Positions 1 through 8,273 of a stretch of DNA of 64,000 nucleotides are shown here, one piece after another. The notes beneath the pieces are model-generated. The model was not told where the DNA came from and ran no database searches. It was given only the letters and a program-made list of their open reading frames with translations. The position numbers and the translations under genes were made by a program. This DNA comes from Kineosporia rhizophila (GTDB lineage: Bacteria > Actinomycetota > Actinomycetes > Actinomycetales > Kineosporiaceae). Every line of letters begins with the position of its first letter. Position 1 is the stretch's first letter. The stretch covers positions 62,001 to 126,000 of the forward strand of contig NZ_JAJSOH010000007.1 in NCBI RefSeq assembly GCF_021277265.1, written 5' to 3'.

Positions 1-104
1 CGTATTGCTCTGCCAGGAAGTTGAGATTCGGTTCGGTGAGACCACGGCATCCTCGGTGAGGAACGACGAGGCGCTGTGCCCCCCCGGGTGGCCTCACGAT
101 ACGG

Positions 105-126
105 GAGGGTCGAGCTCAGGACCCTC
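105..126. terminator. possible hairpin downstream of the TetR gene
   Basis: Seven-base perfect arms at 105-111 and 120-126 enclose an 8-nt loop, about 40 nt beyond the stop of the leftward TetR gene. There is no T-tract, so termination is only a suggestion. I see nothing else in bases 1-165. Confidence 0.3.
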
Positions 127-165
127 TCCCAGGGACAGGGTTCGGACCGGCCGAGTGGATCGGCC

Positions 166-741
166 TCAGGCCCGTGGGCGGATGCCGTCCAGGGCCATGG
201 TCAGCACCCGTTCGCGCTGCTCGTCGTCGCTGTACGCGGATCCGGAGATGCCGCTGATCAGGCGCAGCACGTCCTCGAAGGAGACGTCGGGCCGGGCCTG
301 GCCGTCGGCCTGGGCGCGCTGCAGCAGGGGGCGCCCGGCCGAGTACATGATCTCCCGGCAGGCGGCGAACATGGCCGAGTCGCGGTTGAGTGCTTCGTAG
401 ATGGCCCGCTTGGTGGTGGCGTAGCTGACGAACTGCCGCAGCCAGGCTACGAGGGCCGCCCAGGGCTCCAGTCCGGTGAGTTCCTCGGCGCGGCGGGCCA
501 GGGCCTCGACCTCGTCGACGTAGACGGTCTCGAACAGGTCCTGCCGGGTCGGGAAATTACGGTACAAGGTGCCGATGCCCACCCCGGCGCGGCGGGCGAC
601 CTCTTCCAGCGAGGCGGACGTGCCCTCCTCGGCGAAGACTTCACGGGCTGCGCCCAGCAGGGCGTCGAAGTTGCGGCGCGCATCAGCCCGCTGCGGCCGG
701 CGCACCGAGACGTGATGGGCCGGGCCGGGTGCTTCGGTCAC
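166..741 (-). CDS. TetR-family transcriptional repressor of the adjacent efflux pump
   Basis: This 191-residue protein has an N-terminal TetR DNA-binding domain (helix-turn-helix about residues 41-62, with GVGIGTLYRNFPTRQDLF) and a variable helical ligand-binding C-terminal part. The start is a GTG at 741 preceded by AAGGGA at good spacing; a second GTG lies twelve codons in. It is transcribed divergently from an MFS drug exporter, and two palindromes in the gap are likely operators. By family analogy it represses the pump and itself until a hydrophobic ligand binds. The ligand is unknown. Family assignment is firm; the target is inferred from position. Confidence 0.9.
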   Translation of the reverse strand: MTEAPGPAHHVSVRRPQRADARRNFDALLGAAREVFAEEGTSASLEEVARRAGVGIGTLYRNFPTRQDLFETVYVDEVEALARRAEELTGLEPWAALVAWLRQFVSYATTKRAIYEALNRDSAMFAACREIMYSAGRPLLQRAQADGQARPDVSFEDVLRLISGISGSAYSDDEQRERVLTMALDGIRPRA

Positions 742-764
742 CGCGAGTCCCTTCGTCTTGATTC

Positions 765-803
765 CGGAGGGCCCCCTCCGCTACGGTGGAGGCACCCCTC
801 CAC
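765..803. promoter_or_regulatory. paired palindromes, putative TetR operators
   Basis: Two inverted repeats lie between the divergent TetR and MFS genes: 765-780 (CGGAGGG-cc-CCCTCCG) and 786-803 (GTGGAGG-cacc-CCTCCAC). Both have the core GGAGG-N4-6-CCTCC, typical in size for TetR dimer sites, and they lie where they could block both promoters. Confidence 0.6.
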
Positions 804-881
804 TTTAACAGTCACCGCAGCCTGTCCAGGCCCAGGGGTAATTCCTGCACATCCTTCTCCGTCGCGTACGAAGGATCACTC

Positions 882-2327
882 ATGCCTCGATCCACCGACC
901 GGCGCGTCTCGCCGCTGGTCATCTTCGCCGTGCTGGCCAGCGCGACCGCCTCGATCTCGCTCCTGCAGTCGCTGGTCACTCCGGTACTGCCGACCATCCA
1001 GGCCGACCTGAACACCTCCACCACCACGGTGACCTGGGTGATCACCGCCTGGCTGCTGACCGCCTCGGTGGCCACCCCGTTGCTGGGCCGGGTGGGTGAC
1101 ATGGCCGGCAAGAAGCGCACCCTGCTGATCGCCCTGGCCGCCATCGCCATCGGCTCGGCGGTAGCCGCAGCCGCCCCCTCGGTGAGCGTGCTCATCCTCG
1201 GGCGTGTGCTGCAGGGCATCGGGGCCGCGGTCTTCCCCCTGACCTTCGCCATCATCCGCGACGAGTTCCCACCCCACCGCCTGCCCGGCGCGGTCGGCGC
1301 GATCGCCGCGGTGATCGCCACCGGCGGCGGCGCGGGCGTCGTCCTGGCCGGCCCGGTCGTGGAGAACCTGAGCTGGCGCTGGCTCTTCTGGATCCCGGCG
1401 ATCGCTGCCTCGGTGATCTGGCTGCTGGCCCTGCGGCTGGTCCCGGAATCAGCGGTGCGCACCCCGGGCAAGGTGAACGTCGTTGCTGCTGCCTTGCTCT
1501 CGGGCTGGCTGGTGTGCCTGCTGCTGCCGGTCACCAAGGGCAACGCCTGGGGCTGGACCTCGGCCTCGGTCCTTGGCGGCCTCGCCCTGGCAGCGGTGCT
1601 GCTGGCCACCTGGATCTGGGTGGAGCTGCGCTCGTCCACCCCACTGATCGACATGCGGATGATGCGCCTGCCCGCGGTCTGGACCACCAACCTGGTGGCC
1701 TTGCTCTTCGGCGCGGCAATGTTCGTCACCTACGCCTTCCTGCCGGTGTACATGCAGGTTCCGGTGTCCACCGGGTACGGCTTCGGCGCCTCGGTCACCG
1801 GCGCCGGCCTGCTGCTGCTGCCGATGCTGGTCGGGATGGCGGTGCTCGGCTTCGCCAGCGGGCCGATCAGCAGACTGGTCAGCGCCAAGACGCAACTGGT
1901 CGGCGGCGCGGTGCTACTCACGCTCTCCGGCCTGATCCTGGTCCTCGCGCACGATGCCCGTTGGCAGGTGTCGCTGGCCGCCGGTATCGCCGGAGTCGGC
2001 ATGGGGCTGGCCTTCTCGTCGATGGTCAACCTCGTGGTCAACGGGGTGCCGCCGGAGCAGACCGGGGTGGCCTCGGGCATGAACACCAACCTGCGCACGA
2101 TCGGCGGATCGATCGGCACTGCGGTGGTCAGCTCGATCATCGCCTCCCACACCACATCCGGCGGCCTGCCCGCCGAGTCCGGTTTCACCAGCGCCTTCAT
2201 CCTGATGACGGTGCTGGCGGCGGTGGCCGTGGGCGCGGCCCTGCTGGTGCCCACCCGGACCCGGATCGACCGGCGAACCGTTGTGGTCGCCGAAGAAGAC
2301 CCTGCGGTCGCCGTGGCCACCAGCTGA
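882..2327 (+). CDS. MFS multidrug efflux transporter, DHA2 (14-TM) family
   Basis: This is a 481-residue integral membrane protein of the drug:proton antiporter DHA2 group. The sequence shows about 14 hydrophobic helices. After TM2 there is a motif-A loop (GRVGDMAGKKR, about residues 69-79), and around residue 113 GRVLQGIGAAVFPLTFAII, as in EmrB/QacA-type pumps. ATG 882 is preferred over upstream in-frame starts because AAGGA sits six bases upstream. The role is proton-driven export of toxic or self-made small molecules across the cytoplasmic membrane; the substrate cannot be read from sequence. It is divergent from a TetR gene and probably controlled by it. Confidence 0.92.
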   Translation: MPRSTDRRVSPLVIFAVLASATASISLLQSLVTPVLPTIQADLNTSTTTVTWVITAWLLTASVATPLLGRVGDMAGKKRTLLIALAAIAIGSAVAAAAPSVSVLILGRVLQGIGAAVFPLTFAIIRDEFPPHRLPGAVGAIAAVIATGGGAGVVLAGPVVENLSWRWLFWIPAIAASVIWLLALRLVPESAVRTPGKVNVVAAALLSGWLVCLLLPVTKGNAWGWTSASVLGGLALAAVLLATWIWVELRSSTPLIDMRMMRLPAVWTTNLVALLFGAAMFVTYAFLPVYMQVPVSTGYGFGASVTGAGLLLLPMLVGMAVLGFASGPISRLVSAKTQLVGGAVLLTLSGLILVLAHDARWQVSLAAGIAGVGMGLAFSSMVNLVVNGVPPEQTGVASGMNTNLRTIGGSIGTAVVSSIIASHTTSGGLPAESGFTSAFILMTVLAAVAVGAALLVPTRTRIDRRTVVVAEEDPAVAVATS

Positions 2328-2401
2328 GGGGGAGGGACCCGGTCCTAACCCTCTGCGTACGAAGGGTCGGCCGAGACCGCGGCGGAGAGCTCAAGGGGTG
2401 A

Positions 2402-4549
2402 GTGAGCCTGGCCGAAGTGGTGACGATGGGGTCAACGCTGGTCTGGAGGGCGCGCGACCTGCCCCTCGGACTCAAGATCGTTGCCGCCGCAGTGGCCGGC
2501 TCGATGCTTTTCGCCGCCCTCGGCCTGGCCGGTGCGATACGGCTGCGGACCCTGGCTGCCGAGCAGGACCGCGCGTACAGCACCAACGTCCAGGCGCTGA
2601 TCTACATGACAGAGGTCAGGTCGGCCATAGGAGGACAGCAGGAGGCCGTGCTGTCGTACGTCCTGGCTGATCCGGGCCCGTACCGCCGCACCTACCGCCA
2701 GGACATCGCCGCGTCCGACGAGATCCTCAACAGACAGCTGGCGGCCCTGGCCGCAGTCGACCTGCCGGACCACATACAGAGGCAACGGCGGGCGGTCAAC
2801 ATCGACATAGGGGTGTGGAGAAGGGCCCGGGACACCTCGTTGGCGGAGGCGGCCAACGGTGCTGACCGTGCCGGGGTCATCTACACGGTCCAGCGGCTGA
2901 ACACGATCGTCGCGGCGGCCAAGCAGTCCGCCGACCGACTTATGCAGGAGCTCGTGACCGGCGTCGCCGCCGGTACCAAGCGGGCTTCGCAGGCCAGTGG
3001 CAGGACCGCGCAACTGATGCTGGTGCTGGGGTTGGCCAGCGCGGCCGTGGCTCTGGCCAGCGCCCTCCTGGTCGCGCGTAGCCTGGCCCGGCCGCTGGCG
3101 GAGGTGATGGACGTGGTGACCCGGGCGGCCGGAGGTGACCTGAGCAAGAAGGTGACCTTCCGGCGTAAGGACGAGATCGGCCGGATGGGTGCGGCCCTCA
3201 ACGACACCATGGCCATCCTGGAGCGCACGTTCGGAGAGATCGAGCACCGCGCCAACCACGACAGCCTGACCGGGGTGGGAAACCGCGCGCTCCTGCGCCG
3301 CCGCCTGCTGGAGGCGGAGGAGGCCAGCACGGTGGGGCAGGCCTTCGGGATCGTGCTGCTCGACCTGGACAACTTCAAACAGGTCAACGACCGGCACGGG
3401 CACGCAGCCGGTGACCATGTGCTGATCGTCGCCGCCCAGCGGATGACGCAGGTGGTCGGGACCGCGGGCACCGTTGCCCGGCTGGGAGGGGACGAGTTCG
3501 CTGTTCTCCTGGAAGGGCCGGCCGAACCGGGCGGGGTGGTCACCGCCGAGGCCCTGCAGCGGCTGGGGGAAGATCTGACCGAGGCGCTCGAGCAACCTAC
3601 GGTTTTCGACGGCGAGGTCCTCACCCCGAGGATCAGCACAGGTCTGGCGTTGTGGAAGGAGGGCCAGACCAGCGAGGCCACGGTGCGAGCGGCCGACGCC
3701 GCGTTGTACGCGGTCAAGGCGAGTCGTAAGGGCACGTTGTTGTCGCACCAGCGGGAGCGCCTGGTGAACCTGGCCGCGGCCCTTCCCGAAGCCGTCGCCG
3801 AGGAACAGTTCGAGGTGCTCTACCAGCCCCTGGTCGACCTGCGGACCCGTGAGGCGATCGGGGTCGAGGCCCTGATCCGCTGGCACCACCCGTCTTTCGG
3901 AACCGTCTCCCCGCTCGAGTTCATCCCGCTGGCCGAGTCGACCGGGTACATCGTCGAGATCGGTCTGTGGGTACTGGAGCAGTCCTGCCGGCAGGTGCAC
4001 CGCTGGCACGAGGAGAACCCCGGGAAGAAGAACCTCTACGCCAGCGTCAACGTCTCTCCGGTGCAGTTGCAGGACCCCGGCTTTGTCCAGGACGTCTTCG
4101 CCGTCCTGGAGCGGACCGGGCTGGCGGCCCGCCACCTGGCCCTGGAGGTGACCGAGTCGGCCATCGTCGACGAGGAGGCCGCGAAGCTGCTTCTGTCGAA
4201 CCTCCGGGCGAGGGGTGTGCGCATCTCCATCGACGACTTCGGTACCGGCTACTCCTCGCTCCGATACCTGACGAGTCTGCCCATCGACGTGGTGAAGATC
4301 GACCGGAGCTTGACCGGCCAACTGGACGGCACCCCCGAGCACGCCGTCCTGATCGATTCGGTTCTGCGCCTGGGCCGGGCGCTGAACTTCACCGTCGTGG
4401 CCGAGGGTGTGGAGACAGCCGAGCAGGCGGACGAGCTGGAACTTCTGGGCTGTTCCGCGGGGCAAGGGTATTTCTGGGACAAGCCGTTGCCGGCTTCCAG
4501 CATGGGGGAGAGGCTGAGAGCCTCGAGCTTGCGCGACACTTCGGGGTGA
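2402..4549 (+). CDS. membrane-bound GGDEF-EAL protein (c-di-GMP synthesis/hydrolysis)
   Basis: This 715-residue protein has TM1 at about 22-46, an extracytoplasmic four-helix-type sensor at about 48-200, TM2 at about 205-226, HAMP at about 224-276, GGDEF at about 283-440 and EAL at about 455-705. The cyclase signature GGDEF (362-366) is intact. The phosphodiesterase site looks complete: EAL at 489-491, an Asn in SVNVSP, TES, DDFGTGYSSL, KIDRSL and VVAEGVET. The RxxD product-inhibition site before GGDEF is absent (GTAG there), so cyclase activity would lack normal feedback. It follows the MFS gene by 74 nt and may be cotranscribed. GTG 2402 with AAGGGG just upstream is chosen; ATG 2426 is an alternative. 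The net direction of activity cannot be told. Confidence 0.93.
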   Translation: MSLAEVVTMGSTLVWRARDLPLGLKIVAAAVAGSMLFAALGLAGAIRLRTLAAEQDRAYSTNVQALIYMTEVRSAIGGQQEAVLSYVLADPGPYRRTYRQDIAASDEILNRQLAALAAVDLPDHIQRQRRAVNIDIGVWRRARDTSLAEAANGADRAGVIYTVQRLNTIVAAAKQSADRLMQELVTGVAAGTKRASQASGRTAQLMLVLGLASAAVALASALLVARSLARPLAEVMDVVTRAAGGDLSKKVTFRRKDEIGRMGAALNDTMAILERTFGEIEHRANHDSLTGVGNRALLRRRLLEAEEASTVGQAFGIVLLDLDNFKQVNDRHGHAAGDHVLIVAAQRMTQVVGTAGTVARLGGDEFAVLLEGPAEPGGVVTAEALQRLGEDLTEALEQPTVFDGEVLTPRISTGLALWKEGQTSEATVRAADAALYAVKASRKGTLLSHQRERLVNLAAALPEAVAEEQFEVLYQPLVDLRTREAIGVEALIRWHHPSFGTVSPLEFIPLAESTGYIVEIGLWVLEQSCRQVHRWHEENPGKKNLYASVNVSPVQLQDPGFVQDVFAVLERTGLAARHLALEVTESAIVDEEAAKLLLSNLRARGVRISIDDFGTGYSSLRYLTSLPIDVVKIDRSLTGQLDGTPEHAVLIDSVLRLGRALNFTVVAEGVETAEQADELELLGCSAGQGYFWDKPLPASSMGERLRASSLRDTSG

Positions 4550-4794
4550 GTGGATCTGGGCAGCCCACATGGCCGACACCGCGGTGAGTGTCGTCAAGTG
4601 ATCTGGCCCCGTTGTCGTCGCGCTCGGCGTGCCCCTGCCCCCACACGAGCGCGCTCTCCTGGACGAGGGACGCGGAGTGCCTGCGTCCGACAGGCATCAC
4701 AGGTGCCCCGGGCACCATGTAGCAACCCGGCCCCCATAGTGCGTGCCCTTAGGGATGACTTGCCCAAGCCCCGCCGCTGAACGGGGCCCAGCCC

Positions 4795-4828
4795 AGGTGC
4801 CCCTGGAGCCGCCCCTCCAGGGGCACCT
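4795..4828. terminator. strong GC-rich hairpin
   Basis: Perfect 14-bp arms at 4795-4808 and 4815-4828 surround a CCGCCC loop. It is the strongest short stem I see in the window. It lies about 250 nt beyond the GGDEF-EAL stop and has no T-run, so it may be a U-less terminator or simply an inverted repeat. Confidence 0.45.
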
Positions 4829-5006
4829 CCGGCAGGGGCACTCCGCCCCGGGCAAGGAGCACTTGGTGGTGTGGGTCCACCCGCCTGCTGGCCGAACTGC
4901 GCCCGCCGGGATGCCCCTGTCCTGTACGTGATCTGGCCGTCGGTCGACCGCCGAGCAGCAGCAACCGCTCGAGGCGGCCCCCACAGACCAAAACTTAGGG
5001 ACGTCG

Positions 5007-5028
5007 GTGGGCACGTACACGTGCCCAC
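5007..5028. repeat. 22-bp hyphenated palindrome
   Basis: Ten-base perfect arms (GTGGGCACGT and its complement) are separated by AC at 5017-5018. The size suits a dimeric repressor site, but no gene starts nearby, so its role is open. Confidence 0.4.
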
Positions 5029-5196
5029 GAGGGTAATGGTGGGGAGCTCGCGGGTTCCCAGAAGCACGTGCCCGCTCGACGGCCGCATTCGGTGCCTCCC
5101 GTGCCCCTGACCCACGAGGCACGCAGTCGGCGGCGCCCGCCGGGGGTGGTGGCCGGCGACCTGGGGTAGGTGACCCTCGTCGACGCTGCGAGCATC

Positions 5197-5260
5197 CTGC
5201 CCCTGCCCCTGCCCCTGCCCCTGCCCCTGCCCCTGCCCCTGCCCCTGCCCCTGCCCCTGC
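5197..5260. repeat. CTGCCC hexanucleotide tandem array, about 10.7 copies
   Basis: The unit CTGCCC repeats without interruption for 64 bases. Because the unit is a multiple of three, every frame through it stays open and gives dipeptide-repeat peptides. No convincing gene contains it. Such arrays expand and contract by slippage. Confidence 0.9.
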
Positions 5261-5464
5261 GTCCGCCGGCCACCGGTGTCTTCGTGCAGGCCTGTGCGCA
5301 CAGCCTGGGAGGCCCGGTTCCGCACCACGGCCCGTCGGTGCAGGGACTGCTGATGACCGACGGGCGGGTACCGGTCGAGACGGGCGCCTCAGCCCTGGGA
5401 CACCCGATCGCTGCCGCCCCACCTCGGGACTCGCGCGACACGGCGGATCTACCGGTCAACGAGA

Positions 5465-5625
5465 CCAACAGCGTCCACCACGGCAACCGGACCAACGCCC
5501 GCGGGTACCCGACAGATCCAGGGACCAACAGCGTCCACAAGCGCTTTGTGAGCGACCGCGTTCAGCTTTCAACAGCGTCCGCCGGGCCAACCAGCCAACA
5601 GCATCCACTGGCCAACAGGTGCAAC
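5465..5625. repeat. cluster of degenerate CCAACAGCGTCCAC repeats
   Basis: Copies begin at 5465 and 5525 (14 of 14 identical), about 5569 (CAACAGCGTCC), 5595 (one mismatch) and 5612 (partial, CCAACAG). Spacings are irregular (60, about 44, 26 and 17 nt), so this is a cluster rather than a clean tandem array. Function unknown. Confidence 0.6.
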
Positions 5626-5986
5626 GGTGCCCACTGGTCAACTGACCAGATCACTGCCTCGACTTTCCGGCTTGCTCTATCAATCCAAGTTTGCGGGCGC
5701 AGCCGTTTGTCAGGCACCGCTAAGGATGCCGACGAAATGACCGGGGTCCGGCACTGAGATTGCCGATGCCGCAGAAGTTGAAGGTTGTTGGTCGCCACCG
5801 CCACCGCCACCGTCCCGACCTGCACCGACCGTGCTCAGAACTTCGGTGTTGGGTCCAGACGCCGGTCCGGGCGGTGGTGCCCCGGCGCTGGCGTGCTCTT
5901 GTCCTTCTCCGCACCGGGCGGTCTCGGCTGATCAACACGAGTTGGCCCTGGGGCGAGGCGTCGCCTGGTAGGCAAGGGTGTCGCCC

Positions 5987-6609
5987 ATGAAGAAGCCGCC
6001 CGTCGTGATCATCACTGCGGGCCCGGACCGGGCCGAGGCCGACCCGCAGGCCGGGTCCCTGGCCTGCCCGGCCTGTGGTGAACGCTTACGCGCCTGGTCC
6101 GGGGCACGCTCACGCACCGTGCGACTGCTGGGCGCCGGCACCCGCACCATCCGGCCCCGGCGGGCCCGCTGTCAGGACTGCACGCGTACCCAGGTGCTCC
6201 TGTCCTCCGCGTGCCTGCCCCGCCGGCCGACGCCACCGAAGTCATCGCAACCGCGTTGCGCGCCAAAGTATCTAAGAGCGGATACCGGCATATCGCGGTT
6301 GACCTGAACCGCCCGCCCTGCACCGTCCGGCGATGGCTACGCGCCGCTCGCCCCACCCACCTGACGTGGCTGCGTCAGCAGGGCGTCCAAGCCCTTGCAG
6401 CGATCGACCTCGACCTGCCGAACACGATCGACCTGACCCCCACCGATCACGGCCCAACCGCGCTGCAGCCCCTGCGTCAAGCGCTGAATGTCCTGGCCAC
6501 CGCGGCCCTGGCCATACGCCGACGTCTGCCCGCGCTAGCCACCGACATCTGGACACTGATCGGTGCCATCGCCCGAGGCCAGCTCATCCCCGCCGCCCGC
6601 CCAGGCTGA
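5987..6609 (+). pseudogene. DUF6431-like HTH/zinc-ribbon protein, broken by a frameshift
   Basis: From ATG 5987 the frame reads KKPPVVIITAGPDRAEAD, then a CPAC...CQDC zinc-ribbon and LLSSACLPRR, before losing homology near 6229. The +1-related frame continues as ADATEVIATALRAK, then NRPPCTVRRWLRA (a helix-turn-helix typical of this family), to a stop at 6609. Joined at about 6221-6231, where one G seems missing in CGCCGGCCGACG, the parts make one protein of about 208 residues. I recognise it from memory as an actinobacterial DUF6431 family, often transposon-like and multicopy. It could be a real pseudogene, a sequencing error or, less likely, a programmed shift. Confidence 0.6.
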
Positions 6610-8273
6610 GATCTGCGCCGCTTGCGGCCCCTACCTGGCTGCACCCAGCCGTCACCATGCCGACGACACCATCACCAGGCCGACCCAACCACCACGAGGC
6701 CGACGACCCGAGCCCCACCATCGGCACCCGCAACGACGCCATCCTCGGCACGCTAAACGCCGCCGAACAGCCGTTCGCGATGAGCGCAGTGCCGATGGGG
6801 GAGGCCACCTCGGGGCCTGCTGGCGCTGGCCCGAACACGTCGCCCAATGCCGCCCCTGAACACTTGGCCCGCGCCCGCAGCGCACGGCCCCAGAAGGTAG
6901 GCCGCAGCAGTGATGATGCGAGCGCGAGGCTGCGCCTACCGGCGCGTTCACACCCCTTCTCAAACCCTTCAACAGACCCCTTCTCAAACCCCTTCTCACG
7001 GGGGTGAACGTGCCTGGGCCAGGCGCGTTCGCTCCAACAAGACCAACAGAGCAGGTCAGAGGCCAATGGTGAGGTCTCGCCGGGAGTGCAGCCAGGTCCG
7101 ACTATCTCTGAGGGAGATACCCCTAGAGGGGGTGCCGTACACGGCGCAGCACACGGCAATGCACGCCCGCCGGCTCGCCACGCTGTTCGGCCCGTCGCCC
7201 CGGGCCTGCGTGGTGTACCAGGGGAGAAACTCGGGAAACCTCGTCGAGGCTCTCCTGCGGTCGCCCTGCACTGCTCCGGACCGACCCCGAAACCCAGGTG
7301 GCTGGCCCAGTTCCCCCAGCACTGCCAAGTCCCGGGAAGGTGGCTGCCGGGACTGCAGGTCAGAGCAGCTGGACGCAGGTGCGGAACAGATGACCGGTCA
7401 ACTGTGCGGGCAATAGCGCCCCTCATCTCCTCAGCTGGGAGCTGCACATGCTTGATCACCGCCCCTCGCACCCCGCATCGCGGGACTCAAGGATCACCCC
7501 GCCGCCGAGTCCTCACCTTCGCGCTGTGAGCAGCCAGGAACCCCTGGCGTGGGTGGCATCGTCAGCGCATTCGTCCTGATCTCCCCGGCCTCAACTGCCA
7601 CTGGCTCCGAGGCGCGGCTACGGGCGGACCATCGCCCCCTCATCGACGCCGTTCTGCACGGGCGCTACGGGAGCACATGGCGTCGCCCCCAGCGCCGCCA
7701 GGCGCCAGGGTTCTCGCTCAGTGCGAGGCAATTGTGTGGAACCGGGAACAGTGGCTCAGGCTCATGCATCTCGGGCTGCTTGCACCAAGACCTCGAACGA
7801 CGCCGAACGGATCGCGAAGCAGAAACGAAGCACCTGCTTCACCGGTCGTTGGACCCCAGTCCCTGTCCCTCACCCAAACCCACCCCTGACCAAAGACGTC
7901 GTCCGTCGTCTTCTCGTCGACGCACCCCGGGGTCGGTCAGCGGTCAGTCCTCGCGGCATCATCCGCCGTCCAGGACCATGGGGGAGCCTCCGCATTCGGT
8001 GTTCGTCTTCGCCAGCAGCCCACAGGAAGCTGGCAGGTGAGCGGGGCAGAGTCGCCGAAGAGGCGGGGCGCGTCGACGACGGACTAACCTACAGCGCGTT
8101 GACCTTGGCCTGGAACGCCGAGTGGGTGGCGATGGCGTTCACGCGCTGAGCGCGGCGCAGCGGGCCACCAACAGCCAGTTCGTCTGGGCCTGAGAGAGAA
8201 GAGGTAGCTGACACCTCGGTCACCGCATCGCCAACCCGCACCATGATCCCGGTTCACCAGGCGGCGGACGCGC
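6610..8273. other. gene-poor stretch, no supported gene
   Basis: No frame in these 1.66 kb gives a protein with a recognisable motif, and the long frames on either strand overlap and look like GC-driven chance. Short features are direct repeats of CCTTCTCAAACCC at about 6955-7000 and adjacent small inverted repeats at 7102-7135 (TATCTC/GAGATA, then CCCCT/AGGGG). Together with the pseudogene it may be the scar of a lost segment, possibly including a response regulator partner for the kinase at 8274-9467; that is speculation. Confidence 0.4.
6955..7000. repeat. short direct repeats CCTTCTCAAACCC
   Basis: Two full copies and one partial copy of CCTTCTCAAACCC are separated by CTTCAACAGA-like sequence. 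They lie inside gene-poor DNA, and no function is apparent. Confidence 0.5.

Larger units (their letters stand above)
4550..5986. other. gene-poor stretch rich in hairpins and simple repeats
   Basis: I find no convincing gene in these 1.4 kb: open frames are overlapping, low-complexity or lack recognisable domains. The stretch contains a 14-bp perfect hairpin (4795-4828), a 22-bp palindrome (5007-5028), a CTGCCC hexamer array (5197-5260), minisatellite-like copies of CCAACAGCGTCCAC (5465-5625) and a palindrome at 5634-5649 (CTGGTCA-ac-TGACCAG). The string GTGCCCCTG and its complement recur through the first half. It looks like decayed or recombination-prone DNA next to a pseudogene. Confidence 0.5.

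Noticed and set aside
2432..4597. Very long minus-strand frame opposite the GGDEF-EAL gene
   Set aside because: It is antisense to a gene with clear domains and encodes a Gln/Gly/Arg-rich low-complexity product.
4995..5540. Minus-strand frame through the hexamer array giving an Arg-Gly repeat protein
   Set aside because: The open frame is a consequence of the 6-bp repeat; the flanks show no ribosome site, domain or codon pattern of a real gene.
6584..7471. A 295-codon open frame on the minus strand
   Set aside because: It has no recognisable domain, is rich in Cys/Trp/Pro as expected for shadow frames in GC-rich DNA, and is contradicted by overlapping equally long frames on the other strand.
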